From Trichaptum fuscoviolaceum (taxonomy: Eukaryota; Basidiomycota; Agaricomycetes; Hymenochaetales; Trichaptaceae): a stretch of DNA of 64,000 nucleotides. The stretch is from the NCBI GenBank assembly GCA_910574455.1, contig CAJSYZ010000010.1, forward strand, positions 1,702,770 to 1,766,769. The letters run 5' to 3'. A program made the position numbers and the translations under genes. Below the pieces are notes generated by a model. That model did not search any database. It had not been told where the DNA came from and saw only the letters and a list, made by a program, of their open reading frames with translations. Positions 10,105 through 21,800 of this stretch are shown in pieces; position 1 is the first letter of the stretch, and each line of letters begins with the position of its first letter.

Positions 10105-12641
10105 AGTGACGTCAACGTTTCATTCTCCCCCCTCTTATGATCTGCTCGTCTCGAGAGAAGGTCGGCTTTCGTCATCTGAGATCCTGGCTTATGGAACAAT
10201 TTGAAGTCGTATTCTGCAAGTTCTGTGACCCAACGCGCTTGTCTATAGTTCAACTTTTGGGGCTTTTTGAAATACTGGAGATTAAGATGATCGGTCCAGA
10301 TTTGGAAAGGTTGTCTAGCACCCAATAAGTATTGTCGCCATTCGTCAATGGAGTCCATAATTGCAAGTAATTCCTTGTCGTAAATCTCATAGTTGCGCTC
10401 TGTAGCATTGAGTGCACGAGATCGGAATGCAATTGGACGCCATTTTCCATTAATGTACTGGGACAAGATAGCGCCGTTGGCAAAGTTTGAAGAGTCACAT
10501 TCAATGCAGAATTGATCGTTATCTGTAGGCACCGCTAGGACAGGTTCCTCACAGATACGTTGCTTTAAACGATCAAATGCTTCCTTCTGATCGGTACCCC
10601 ACTCCCACTCCACCTTCCCTGTCAAGGCATGTAGCGGTTTGGCAACATGACTAAATCCTAAAATGAATCGGCGGTAGTAATTGCAGAACCCTAAGAACTG
10701 TTGTAGCTCATGTTTGTTCGTGGGTTCTGGCCAATCTTTAACTGCTGCTACCTTTGCCGGATCCATTCGGACTTCGCCATTACCAATGATGTGGCCTAGA
10801 TATTCAATGCTTGACTGTGCGAATAAACATTTTTCAGGCTTCAGACAGAGTTTGTTTTCTCGAAGTATTTCCAGGACTTGTCGCACAAGACGATCATGAT
10901 GCTCTCTCGTCTGTGTGAATATGAGAATATCGTCCAAGTATACTATGACATGTCCGTCATTGATGAGATCTCTGAGTATTTCGTTCATGAAACCTTGAAA
11001 TGTCGCTGGTGAATTAGTCAAGCCAAAGAACATCACTGTAGGTTCAAATAGACCACGCCATGTGCGGAATGCAGCCTTCCATTCATCGCCCTCTTTAATC
11101 CTAATATTGTTGTATCCCCATCGTACGTCAAGCTTCGTGAAGAACTTTGCCTGTTTTGTCAGATCAATGAGCTCTTGAATGAGTGGCAAAGGGTATTTGT
11201 TCTTTATTGTACCCTTATTGAGCTCTCGATAATCTTGAACAGGGCGAAGCTTGCCGTCTTTCTTTTTAATGAAGAAGAAAGGGGATGCCATAGGAGATTT
11301 TGAGGGACGAATGCGACCGGAGCGCAGGTTTTCTTCTAGAAATTCATCTAGCGCCTCACGCTCTTTGAGACTCAATGGATAGACCTTGCAATCGCGGGGT
11401 ACAAACCCAGGAGTGAGTTCAATTGCATGGTCCCAAGGGCGTCGTTCTGGGAGGTGATTGAATTCTTCTTCGCTAAAAACTGTAGGGAATTCTGCAATGA
11501 AATCGGCGGCTACTTCTTGTACTACAGCTCGCAACCGATTTCGTCTCTCTCGTGTCTCAGAGACGTACTTTTCCCAGTCAAAGAAGAATATACGATCGCC
11601 CTCTTCCAGAGTCTCAATTTTATCCGCTTCAGGTTCATCTTCCACTGTTCCGAGAGTTGGAATATAGCCACAATCATCAGGGCAACGGGTAAAGGATATT
11701 TCTCCCGTTGTCCAATCGATGCTTGGATTGTGACGCTTCAGCCATTCATAGCCGATGAAGAGATCCGTACTCTCAAGATTGGTAACCGCAAGTTCAATTA
11801 GCTCTGAGTGATCATGGATTGACATTTTGATCTCTACATATTCCGTAATGGCTCCATTTGTGTTGGGAGTCCCATCTGCGTTATAGACTGGTAGCGGAAT
11901 AGGTAGTTTCTTGGTAGGAATATGATGAGCTTCGACGAACTCGCGATTAATGCATGAACCGGTGCATCCGCTATCCACTAATGCCTTAACCTTAACCGTT
12001 TCCAAATTATCCAACCGATGTAATAATACCGGCAGCGTGAGCTGCGACGTGCCCGTCTTTCTGATAAAGCGTTTATTACCCTTTAGACTTCTTACAGCAG
12101 CAAGAGCTTCCTCATGATTAAGACTGTTAATGAGGGGAACCAGCTCTGGTGTGACTTCTGCTTGCCGACAAGAAGGGGTCCATACACGCAATACCGTCAA
12201 GGCATCCGCAAGCTTATCCTCCCTAAGACGCTTCACTACCCATGCCGCTGTGTGAGGGATAGGAAGGTCTCTTCGGTTCCGCTTGGGACGTGGGACTTCG
12301 ACCGTGGGTTTAGGTTTCTCCTCTGGCACCGAGGATTGAGAAGAAATATTAAAAGAAGAAGAAGAGGAAAACAAGCAATCATTACTATCTACATTGGACG
12401 GTGTTGTTTTTTCTTTATAAATATTTTTATTGAGTGGGGATTTAGAACGAGACGATACATTGATAGGAAAATCACAGGAAAATTCTACAAGACGTATTTT
12501 TGTTGTTTTTGTTTTTTCTTCGTTTTCTTTATGGTTTTGTTGGTTTTTTTCATAATTAACTACCGGGTCATCATAGTAAAAAGAGTCCGAATAAAAGGTG
12601 CCAGATTCGAAAAATTCATCCTCAGTGCATACCACGTTCAT
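10065..12641 (-). CDS. pol: Element 1 pol: protease, reverse transcriptase, RNase H
   Basis: 858 residues. The start at 12641 overlaps the gag stop by four bases. An acidic, low-complexity N-terminus precedes a retropepsin-like domain with the active-site motif DSGCTGS (about residue 222). Reverse transcriptase shows the YLDD catalytic box, and RNase H starts near DQFCIECDSS and ends with TKADLLSRRADH. The frame ends in CSNQNGSSMKFW, where the integrase frame takes over through a 1-base frame difference near 10090-10125. That break separates integrase from the rest of pol. Confidence 0.88.
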   Translation of the reverse strand: MNVVCTEDEFFESGTFYSDSFYYDDPVVNYEKNQQNHKENEEKTKTTKIRLVEFSCDFPINVSSRSKSPLNKNIYKEKTTPSNVDSNDCLFSSSSSFNISSQSSVPEEKPKPTVEVPRPKRNRRDLPIPHTAAWVVKRLREDKLADALTVLRVWTPSCRQAEVTPELVPLINSLNHEEALAAVRSLKGNKRFIRKTGTSQLTLPVLLHRLDNLETVKVKALVDSGCTGSCINREFVEAHHIPTKKLPIPLPVYNADGTPNTNGAITEYVEIKMSIHDHSELIELAVTNLESTDLFIGYEWLKRHNPSIDWTTGEISFTRCPDDCGYIPTLGTVEDEPEADKIETLEEGDRIFFFDWEKYVSETRERRNRLRAVVQEVAADFIAEFPTVFSEEEFNHLPERRPWDHAIELTPGFVPRDCKVYPLSLKEREALDEFLEENLRSGRIRPSKSPMASPFFFIKKKDGKLRPVQDYRELNKGTIKNKYPLPLIQELIDLTKQAKFFTKLDVRWGYNNIRIKEGDEWKAAFRTWRGLFEPTVMFFGLTNSPATFQGFMNEILRDLINDGHVIVYLDDILIFTQTREHHDRLVRQVLEILRENKLCLKPEKCLFAQSSIEYLGHIIGNGEVRMDPAKVAAVKDWPEPTNKHELQQFLGFCNYYRRFILGFSHVAKPLHALTGKVEWEWGTDQKEAFDRLKQRICEEPVLAVPTDNDQFCIECDSSNFANGAILSQYINGKWRPIAFRSRALNATERNYEIYDKELLAIMDSIDEWRQYLLGARQPFQIWTDHLNLQYFKKPQKLNYRQARWVTELAEYDFKLFHKPGSQMTKADLLSRRADHKRGENETLTSLCSNQNGSSMKFW

Positions 12642-13324
12642 GCCTGAGGGCTCGTAAAATCCTGCTGTCCGTCGACAGGGGCTTCCGCTGCGTGTTCTTC
12701 CGTTAACTGATCCGACTGATCCCAGTACCCAGCTGCTAACTCCGATTCTGTCCGATGTTCCATAGCGCGGAACTGGTCATTCCAATCAGCACACTCTTCT
12801 GGATCCATCTTTTGGATGATCTCACGGATCTTGAGAGTGCGCGATGGACAATTACGTGCAATGTGACCAGGTCGGTTGCAGAGATAACAGAGGTTATTCC
12901 GGCGAGCTCGATCCATCGTGATCTCCATAGGCTGGCCCTGACCTCCAAAGGTGACTCCTGTCTGGTCTCGCTTATCAGTGACAGGTGGAGGTCCTGGTGG
13001 AGGTCGGAATTGTGGGGCCACCGGAGGTGGAGCATAAGGGGCACGAGGTGGAGCATGAAGTGGGCGACGAACCATTGGTTGTTGACGAGTCCGCATGACG
13101 TCCTGCAGGCGCCGACGTTGATTGTCAAAGCGAAGCGCCGCAGTCTTCCATCCTTCGTACGTACTAATAGGGCATTCACTCATGCTGAGGATGTTTTGTA
13201 CGATGGAGGAATCTAACGCCATTTCGAGTAGCCGGATCAAAAAGTCATCATCATAAACCGTCCATGTAACCCGCTTTGCGCCGGTGTACGTCAAACTGCG
13301 CAAAGAACTCTTCCGCTTTCGCAC
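12638..13324 (-). CDS. gag: Element 1 gag, C-terminal part with zinc knuckle
   Basis: From about residue 22 this frame carries the continuation of the capsid domain (DDDFLIRLLEMALDSSIVQ). A Pro/Arg-rich linker and a CCHC knuckle follow (CYLCNRPGHIARNC, CX2CX4HX4C). Its stop codon overlaps the pol start as ATGA (12641-12638), which suggests that pol is made by termination-reinitiation. The first residues of the open frame are upstream of the frame break and are probably not translated. Confidence 0.7.
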   Translation of the reverse strand: MRKRKSSLRSLTYTGAKRVTWTVYDDDFLIRLLEMALDSSIVQNILSMSECPISTYEGWKTAALRFDNQRRRLQDVMRTRQQPMVRRPLHAPPRAPYAPPPVAPQFRPPPGPPPVTDKRDQTGVTFGGQGQPMEITMDRARRNNLCYLCNRPGHIARNCPSRTLKIREIIQKMDPEECADWNDQFRAMEHRTESELAAGYWDQSDQLTEEHAAEAPVDGQQDFTSPQA

Positions 13325-13805
13325 CGCTTTGCTTTAGCTTTATCAACGCGGTCTGCGCATGCATCGCCTCATTGGGATCACCGAAAGTAGTCTTCAGGGA
13401 CTCGAGAAACGTGTTCCAAGTGTCATTAATTGTCAATGTGCCCGCCACTGTCTTCGAATCCACATAGTTCTGTGCCCACTCTCCAGCTAATCCGCCGCGC
13501 ATAAGACTGAGCACAAACAGGATTTTCTGAGAGGATAGATGATAGGCGTCTCCATGAGCACTAAGAAAGACATGAACAGTGCGGATAAAATCTTTGTAGT
13601 TGGTACCATCAAACGGTTCCGGTTTGACAGCAAGATTTTTGGTGACGTGTGACGGAGTGGAACGTTGTTGCAGTACTCGGACGTCCTCCCGAAGCTGATT
13701 CTCTCGTATAGCGGCTTCCAATATCTCTGTCTCCCGAGTTTGGATAGTACCTCTCAACTCGTTGATTGCATTCTCGAGTGCTAGAATCCGCTCGGTGTTA
13801 CTCAT
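13251..13805 (-). CDS. gag: Element 1 gag, N-terminal part
   Basis: The frame starts MSNTERILALENAINELRG with a coiled coil and continues into a Ty3 gag/capsid-like domain (VKPEPFDGTNYKDFIRTVHVF, then GGLAGEWAQNYVD). It ends shortly after FFAQFDVHRRKAGY. The rest of gag continues in another frame at 13324-12638. The break lies at about 13251-13262 and looks like a single-base length difference, because the two frames join at homologous positions. About 600 bp of leader (13806-14413) without a clear ORF lies upstream. Confidence 0.75.
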   Translation of the reverse strand: MSNTERILALENAINELRGTIQTRETEILEAAIRENQLREDVRVLQQRSTPSHVTKNLAVKPEPFDGTNYKDFIRTVHVFLSAHGDAYHLSSQKILFVLSLMRGGLAGEWAQNYVDSKTVAGTLTINDTWNTFLESLKTTFGDPNEAMHAQTALIKLKQSGAKAEEFFAQFDVHRRKAGYMDGL

Positions 13806-14413
13806 TCTGGTGGCGGCTGAGGAATTCTAGGAGGAGTGAGGTGTAACAGGATTTGGAAGATGTAGAGTTCAATATAGAGGTGGATAGCAGGGCGACAGTC
13901 GATGAGAGGGATACGGCACTGGAACACGAGTTCGTTCAGGAAGAACAGGCGCAGTATGAGCGCCAGGATGAAATCTGTAAAAAGAATAAAATCGATAACA
14001 GACGTTGCCCGTATCTGGCTACAGATTAACAATGCCTGTCGTTAAAGGACTAGATACAAGCACACTCAGTATCTGTTGGTCCGTCTGGACTTCGCAAGAC
14101 ACCGCTGGTCAGACAGTCTTTCGACTCCGCAGGCGGTGTTGATTGAGAGAGGTGTACTAGTCAACCGGCGAACTAAGGCCAGGGGTGACACTTCACAATC
14201 AATAGAAGTTTCCAGATATCCACCAGTGTCTGCTATGCAGGATCAAAACAACGACAGCAGAGGTTGTAGCAAAGATAGGAGTCTGTTTAGAAACGACCCG
14301 AGGAGAGGGAATCTGTAAATGGGTGGGGAATAGTGGTTACGGGATGGAATGAGGAATGGGGAACGGAGTGATGAATAGATGTGTGTTGAGTAGAGACAAA
14401 GGGCAGAGAAGGG

Positions 14414-14425
14414 GAGCTTTGATCT
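14414..14425 (-). promoter_or_regulatory. Self-primer binding site of element 1
   Basis: Two bases inside the 5' LTR the sense strand reads AGATCAAAGCTC. This is the exact complement of GAGCTTTGATCT, which lies 34 nt after the start of the TATA box in both LTRs. It does not begin TGG, as a tRNA-primed site would. This is the arrangement known from Tf1 of fission yeast, whose RNA 5' end folds back to prime reverse transcription. Confidence 0.7.
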
Positions 14426-14427
14426 TA

Positions 14428-14769
14428 TATCAGTGACAGCTAGCAGCGACGACAACGACCACTGGGCTGTGCCTCTACTCAATCTCAGCAAGAAAGGTGG
14501 AGGGATAAAAGAAGTATATTAGCTACTGCTAACCGGAGGTTAGATCAGATCAAAGCTCGAGTACAACAAAAGCGAAGCTGTCTACTTATATACTGTAGGG
14601 TGTGGCTGTGTTGCACTGCCCCGTTACTAAGCTACTATGCCAGAAGGTTCCATGGATTACTAAGTAGCGTCAGTGATGAGTAAAAGAAGATGACTACGCG
14701 TGAATGCATAAGTGATGACAAAGAAAAGAAAAGATAAAATAAAAGGAAAAGGAAATTGAGTTCATGACA
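14428..14769 (-). repeat. 5' LTR of Ty3 element 1
   Basis: The 342-bp partner of the LTR at 8173-8514 has its TATA box at 14592-14585. It is the promoter-bearing LTR for the genomic RNA. It is followed on the sense strand by two bases and then the primer-binding site. Confidence 0.93.
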
Positions 14770-17700
14770 CGAACCTTTTCCCAGTTTGATTCAGTGAAGA
14801 AAGAGGGATTCGACAACAAGTTAACATAGTCGTCCGTATGAGGCTGCCACAGAGCGCTAGTGAAATACCACTCAGCGCCGCCAAGTTCTTCTTTGATATT
14901 TTGCAACCGAGCCACCTGTTTATCAATGGCAACCTTGACCTATCCATGGGAAGATCAGCGAATAAGGACAATATAAGTGCTGAAAAAAGTAGATACCGCT
15001 GTTGCCGCAAGGGCGAGGGCACCGATAGGCTTTCCTATGGTGTTTCTGTCCAGTATTTTATGCCGACCCATGGCCAAGACAATGTGTACGGACAACACTG
15101 AGACCACAAGGTCAGAGCAGAACAGTCCTTGCTTCTGTACATTTAGGGTCAATGCATGGACACAAAATGCAACAATAAATACTCTTTTACTTACCCTCTC
15201 CATACTATACCAGCTTTCCCATAGAAACGGTTCGGCTTTCTTCTTGTCAACTAGCGTCTGCAACATCTTCACAATTGCTTCGTTTTGCATTGACTTTGAT
15301 TGTTCGCCGCTGATAAAACTAGCAACTGATTGCTCAGCTTTCTCAAACAGCTTCTTGCGCCAGCTATCAGAGCATCTCTGGGCCGCCTGAAATACGAGGA
15401 TTGCATCTCAATTTGGTAAAGTGATTTGAGAATAAGTAAAAATGACTCAACTAGAGAACAGATATCGGCGAACTGAGTTTCGTAAATGAGTTCCACAGAA
15501 TCAAACACTTTCCCCCACAATGAGCTGATGAGCTTATTGTCCGGGGTTTGCCATGGTGTGACGGACTTTCCAACTGCGCGAAATAGTGAAGGTAATAGAA
15601 TATGAGTCCATCCTGCCTGAGTACCAGGAGGGAGACACTGGTTTGTCGCCCTTTTCCTGCCTGGCACGCGAGATCCTTCCCTTCCTTCATTTCGATCCTT
15701 GTCCTCAAGTCCCACTGATGTCTGCATATACGTACATCAGCAAAATATGTCATAGAAATGAATTTGATTCGACAAACTGAGCTAGTAGTCCGAGAGACTT
15801 TGCGATGACCTTGATAAGCCCCAGTCACTATCACTTCGGGTCCGGGGGTGCGGGACGCTCTCGTCATTGCAAGCGACGGTGCTCGAGGTGCTAACGACAT
15901 CTTTCGACCACCAGACTATTAAGAAAAGAAGGTGAATGCTCACGTTTAGAGTGTATCAATCGACTCTCACTTACTTCATTATCAGCCACCAGCAACTGCC
16001 TCTTGCGATTAAAGGTAGCGGATCCAATCTCCGGCTGCAACACGTCAGAAAGCTGTTATCCATGGCAAGTGAGCAGATCGAAAAGAAGCACTTACCGTCG
16101 TGTCGGCCTCAGGCCGATAAGGAATATCAGAGGGGTTCCTCTTCTTACTCAAGTCCTTTCCGCCTGATCAGATACGAACTTGAAATCCAATTACCATAGA
16201 ATTGACACTTACTGTGGCACCGGCCTGTGTGTCCATGTCAATCAACAATGACTTATTGATCTTGACAGTCTTATTAGCCTATTGAGATGGTTCAAATTAA
16301 GTAAACATGAAATGAAGGAATTCATTGCACGTGAAGGTAGAAGAATTACCACATTAACCTGAGAGTCGGTGTCTGGTGGCGACTTCCTCTTTCCGTTCTT
16401 TGTGACTGTGATGTCCTATTCATATGCACACATTAGCGATCGACTCGAAGTGAAGAAGGAAACGAATAGTTGCTACAGGAGAGCACCGGAAGTGAGCCTA
16501 CGGTGCATCGACGCTCACACATACCTGTACACGGGGTTCCAAAGCTAGTGATCGCACCTTACAACCATAAATAAAGGGGGGAACGAGAGAAGTTGAAATA
16601 AGATAGACTTACCGGTGCGCTAAGCTGCGAGTTAGCAGTCCTCTTGTTTGCATCCTATGCAAATACCAATTCAGCAATGAAGGATATAGAATGAAGATCA
16701 CTGTGCTTCGCTGTCTGGCACTCACCTGTCCACCTGGTTTTATCTCGTTGTTCTTATCCTCGAGTACGGGAAGGGATTGCTTAGTAGAATGAAAAATGAA
16801 AAATGATATGACATCGCTTACCGTTGAAACCTGCGACCCGGAAAGAGTGTCATGCAATAACTTCCTTTTCTTCGAGTTGAGGTTGCTGCTACCTCCATCC
16901 TGTTCATGACACGGCAGTTGGCAGATAAATAATAACGAAGGGATATGAACAAACGGTCATGGAGTAACTGACGTGAATCGAACAGAAATAAGTCGTACTC
17001 ACACAAGCTTGAGCCGGCCTTGTTAGCCTCTTCGGATTGCTTCCGCCCTATAAACAAGTTATTCAGACTGCATTTGCCATTCTAATGCTCCGTCAACTCA
17101 CAACATTTGATTCCGAATCGACAAGATGTGCCTTCTGTTGCACACTGATTGTGCTATTTTTTACACCATGATAGCTTGTAAGGGTGATTGTTTCTCCTTC
17201 ATCCTCCCAGGGACTTAAGTTTTCATCATCTGGCAATGAGATGGTGTGTCTGGTGTAGCTTTGCGTCAGCAAGGCTCATAATACAGTGGTAACAAGGACA
17301 AGAGCGTCAATATTGCAGGTGAAGGACTTCCAAGTCGGGTCTTGGCCCGGGAGCGTCACGGTCAACTTGAACTGCTGGCACCGTGACCGCAGTGACACTG
17401 GCAGCCTGAGTGGCAGGCTCATTAGTAATCTAGTACTACTACTAGTAGTAGTCGGGATGATGTTTAATCGCACTCACCATTACATTGACTTGACAGTACA
17501 AGATACTGATTCAGACGCAATGCAAGATTCAAACTTCAAACTCACAAATTGATCCTTTCTGAGTCTATCCCTGCCACTGGCACCTCAAGACCTCCACCCT
17601 CTTCACCGATGAAAGTGGAATCATCTGTGTTGCGAAGCGCCCTGACAGGGCGTTTTGTCTTGTCGTTCCGCCTTGACGTAGCGGGCGAGTCTATTATGTC

Positions 17701-18832
17701 CGTTTCTTCACCAGAAAGACTCTCGTTCGGTCCTGCAGGAGCGTGAAAGAATGCGTCGCTGGGAGTGGCGGCAGACCTGGACATCTTTGCGGTCTGCACA
17801 CGTGTGCGAAATGGAAGTTCACCTTTGGAGTCTTCTTTCCTAGCTTTTTTTGAAGGCTTCCCGATTGGCTCATCCATACTCGCTGCTTCGCATTAACGTG
17901 AGTCACAGGGTTCAACCTCCAAGCTTTGAGATCGTCTGAAAATGTATAGGTAATGTTACTCACGAATATCCAAGTCTTCGTTGTGTCCATCTTCACAATC
18001 CGATATGTCTTTAACATTGTTCTTCGAGTCTGTTTATGCCAGTTCAAATCTGTGTCATCACTGATCTAAAGTTGAAGACTTACAACTAGATTCCCTTTTG
18101 GCTTTCTACGTCCACGTTTGCCAGTGAGTTTGGGCACTGTTGAGCCCATCTGGGTGCGTGTCTCAAGAGCCTTCGACAAGTTGTTTTCAAGCTCTACGGT
18201 CTCTAGCATCGCTGCTTCTTGGTTCTCTGCTGCAGTCACCTTCTTGCGAACCTTGTCAGCTGCCTCTTGTTCTTTTGCTGCCCGTTTTTGCTCCGCAGCG
18301 AGTTTTTTCCTCTCTTTCGCAACCGCGACTTGCTGGGCCGCAGCTCTGCGGAAAGCTGTCCGCTCTTCCTTCTGCTTTTCCTTCTCTTCCTTCTCCTTCA
18401 ATGCCTCATCCCGCCTTTCTGCCTGCCGTACTTTCCTTTTCTCTTTTTCTTCCTTCTCCCGCAATATCTCCTCCTGTGTTCGTCTTGTTCTGAGTTGGTC
18501 AACAACTGCTCCGGGGTGCTTTTCCCTGTTCTTAGCCCTTGTCTGTCTTTGAGTTGACATTTTGTGCAGTGTTTTGAGACTTGTATGATGATAAGATGTG
18601 TCGAAGGTGCAAGTTCAAGATCAGGGAGGCGGGGGCGTCTATCTTAGACAAGTTGAAAATTTACGCCCACTACTACCGTGACTACTCTATGACTAATTTT
18701 AACTCAGGTTCAAGTTCACTGGCACTCCGAGTCCAAGTCACTGCCAGTGCTAGCAGCCTGCCAGTGCCAGTGAGGCTCAGCTGTGAGTCCCAATTGTCGA
18801 CGTGTACTACTACTGAGGTTACATTCAAGTTG

Positions 18833-21800
18833 ATGCCAGCGACACGGAAAAAGCACGATCCCTTTCATTTTCCACCAACTATTCGATGCACCTTGCCCGG
18901 CTGTAGTAGGATGTTCAAGAGTCAATCTGGAAGAGCAAGACATGAATATTCAGCTCATCCGACGTCATTCTTGGCAAATTCTTCTGCCTGTGGTCATGAA
19001 TATGAATCGTCACCTATTCGACCCATACGAGCTCCAAGTCCTCAACTTGAAGCTCTCCTGAGGTCGTCCGAACTTCCATCAGAGGGTCATCTTGAGAGCG
19101 GCTCTGACTCCTACGATTACGATATTTCCATGCTTACACAGGATATCTCGATGCTCAGTATAGGCCGAGACGAGCTGCTTCAAGATTTGGACAGACCTGA
19201 TTCTCTGTCCCATTCTGTCACCGGAAGTGACAGTGGCCGTTCTGAAGACTTGGATTCCGACATTGGAGATTATAAGGAGAGCGAGGATAACTTGAAGGTG
19301 TATCACAGATACTTGAATGGTGCGCGCCAAATCAATTGTTCCCGGTTTACTGTAGCATTTTGACACCAAACATTGTGCAGCCACTCCATGTGATGCAGAG
19401 GAACTTCTTAGAAATACGAAGACTCACCCGCTCCGCGAAACGAATCTGCGTCAAATGACTGGTTTCCATATTTGTGCCGAGCAGATTTTGAGCTCGCAGA
19501 TTTTCTCTATCGGGAAGAGCAAATGTCTGCTGGGAACATAACAAAGCTTCTGGGAATCATGAAGGCTTATCAGCTGATTCAGGAGGCGGAGAATGTAAAA
19601 TCTTGCGGATGTTCCGAATTGGATGCGACATTGCCTGACGATGACTTGGATCTGGGTTCAACTAGTACGCTACTCGATGGAGATGCACAAAAAATGTATA
19701 ACGCCATTGATGCTACGAAAGTCGGTGATGTGTCTTGGAAATCCTTTAGTAACTTCTACACGGACGATCATAGCCAAAAGGCAACAAACGAGAACACCGA
19801 GTCATGGAAGAGGAAAGAATATGATGTATGGTATCGGGATCCTTTGGAAGTGATCCGGAATTTGGTGGACAATCCGGCGTTGGAAGGCGAATTCGACTAT
19901 GTCCCGTTTCGTGAGTATCAGCCGAAAGAGGACTCTGATGACAACAAAGAACGAGTCTTCAGAAACTACATGTCCGGAAATTTTGCTTGGGAACAGGCTG
20001 TAAGTCATGAATCATGCAGCATTCGAAGTTGGAGGAAGTGTACTGATTATCCTTGACTTAGAACAAAATCTACGCCGAAGATAAAGCAGTTCATGGGTCC
20101 ATGTTCGTTCCGGTAATTTTAGGGAGTGACAAGACAACAGTTTCCGTTGGAACTGGCAACAACGAATATTATCCGTTATATCTCTCAATAGGAAATGTAT
20201 CTAACAAGGCCCGGCGGTCCCAAAAGTTGAATACAGTCCAGCTCGTAGCATTTCTAGCAATACCAAAGAGTGTGTGTCAAAAACTGAGCTATCCATTTGT
20301 GTTCTGATGCTTTGCAGCTGAACGGCAGTACGAAAAGTCGGATGAATTCCGCCGCTTTCGACATCAAGTCTTTCATTCATCTATATCGAGAATCTTGAGA
20401 CCACTGAAGAGCGCAATGTCCATAAACAACGAACAAACCATTTTCCGGTGCCCTGATGGTCACTTGCGTAGGTCGGTTCTCGGACTCGGCTCGTATATAG
20501 CCGATTATCCGGAACAGGTGAGTCTATGCGCAATATGCACTGGATGGTGCTGCAAGTAAGTATTGTCCTTTCCAAAAATCACATCCGACTTGAGTTCGAG
20601 GAAATGGCTTAATGCGGCTACTATATAGATGTACAGCACCTCACAAGAACCTAGATAATCCGGAATTTGTTACAAATCCTCGAACAAAAGAGCTGCACGA
20701 ACGATTGATAGAACAGGTGGATGACAATAGCATAAGTAGAGCCACAATTCGTAAGGAGTATGGGTTCCACCAAGATATCGTCGTATGTGTTCCAACTTCA
20801 AGTTGTCCATTAGATGCACTTACCGCAACTTGAACTACAGGGGGTTGCCAAAAATGAGTGGACACGATCACGTGATCTCGTTTTTTTGCGTCGGTGACAT
20901 GAGTTTGCAACGTGTATACCTCTTCATCGATTGTACTTCTTGCTTCGAAAAAAATGTCTGGCAATAAACCTAGGTCTGAATATGACTCTCCCTTCAGAAA
21001 TAGAGTTGTTGGCTTCCTCAAAGCCGGAGGAAAAATGCGCGAAGCTCAAGCATTGTTTGGTGTTCGACGATCTACAGCTTATTCCTGGTGTTCAAAGCTC
21101 GATAAATTTGGTGCCACGCACGGCCGCCCGCGCTCCGGCCGTCCACGAAAGCTCTCCGATAGGGACCAAAGAATGGTGGTATCCGAGGCCCGCAAGAATC
21201 GACGGCTGTGTCTCGCAGCATTGGGGAAGTCAGTCAACCCCAATGTGTCTTCAAGCACTATCCGGCGTGTACTTTCGGACGCCGGATACCATCGGAGAGT
21301 AGCTCGTCACAAACCTTACCTCCGTAGGGACCAAATTCGACTTCGACTTCAATGGGCCAAGAAGTACAAGTTATGGCGAATCAATCATTGGCAACATGTT
21401 ATGTGGTCCGATGAATGCTATGTCCACATAGGTGACAATAAGGGTCGAGTTTATGTCACTCGTCGCCCGGACGAAGTTTTTGACGATGATTGCTTGACAT
21501 GGTCCTTCAAGCAATCCTCTGTGCGTGTTATGGTTTGGGGTTGCATGGCTTATAATTATAAGGGACCCCTTGTGATGTTGGACTATCCTGGAGGAGCCGG
21601 TGGAGGAATGAACACTGATAGATATGTTGATCAGGTTCTAAGCACTGTTGTTTCTAGTGCATTCGGAGACCTCAAGAAGTCAAGAAGATATATGTATTTT
21701 CAGCAAGACAACGCCACTTGTCACAAGTCAAAAAAAACCTTACGATGGTTCAGCAAGGAGAAGGTTCAACTCTTCTTTCATCCCCCAAATTCGCCTGACC

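Larger units (their letters stand above)
8173..14769 (-). mobile_element. Ty3 chromovirus retrotransposon, element 1
   Basis: The element is 6597 bp with two 342-bp LTRs that differ at two positions, flanked by the 5-bp duplication CGAAC (8168-8172 and 14770-14774). On its sense (minus) strand it reads 5' LTR, leader, gag, protease-RT-RNase H, integrase with C-terminal chromodomain, a G-rich polypurine tract (8515-8527) and 3' LTR. Domain order with integrase last places it in Ty3 (Metaviridae), and the chromodomain in the chromoviruses. The primer-binding site matches the predicted RNA 5' end rather than a tRNA. LTR similarity implies a recent insertion, yet gag and pol each contain a frame break, so this copy is probably not autonomous. 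Confidence 0.93.
7723..18560 (-). pseudogene. DUF6532-like gene interrupted by a Ty3 element
   Basis: A many-exon gene starts at 18560 (MSTQRQ) and ends at 7723. Exon 1 (18560-18084) encodes a long charged helix rich in Lys, Glu and Arg. The next roughly 2.5 kb carries short exons divided by 50-75 nt introns; I could not resolve all of them. From about 15650 the protein resembles the Agaricomycete DUF6532 family: WTHILLPSLF, PFLWESW, GLFCSDLVVSV..H and PIGALALAATA in the usual order. An exon starting at 14939 runs to 14770, where the Ty3 element begins. Beyond it, at 8167, the frame continues in phase to an acidic tail with a Gly-Glu/Asp-Glu repeat (7800-7855) and a stop. Without the element and one CGAAC copy the exon is continuous. 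With it, translation enters the LTR, so the allele should give a truncated protein. The family's function is unknown. Confidence 0.5.

Noticed and set aside
13251..13262. Programmed frameshift site in gag of element 1
   Set aside because: There is no slippery heptamer, the shift lies inside the capsid domain, and element 2 gag reads through this domain in one frame.
18581..18832. Upstream extension of the Plavaka ORF as coding
   Set aside because: It consists of palindromic repeat words; the natural start is the Met at 18833 before the zinc finger.
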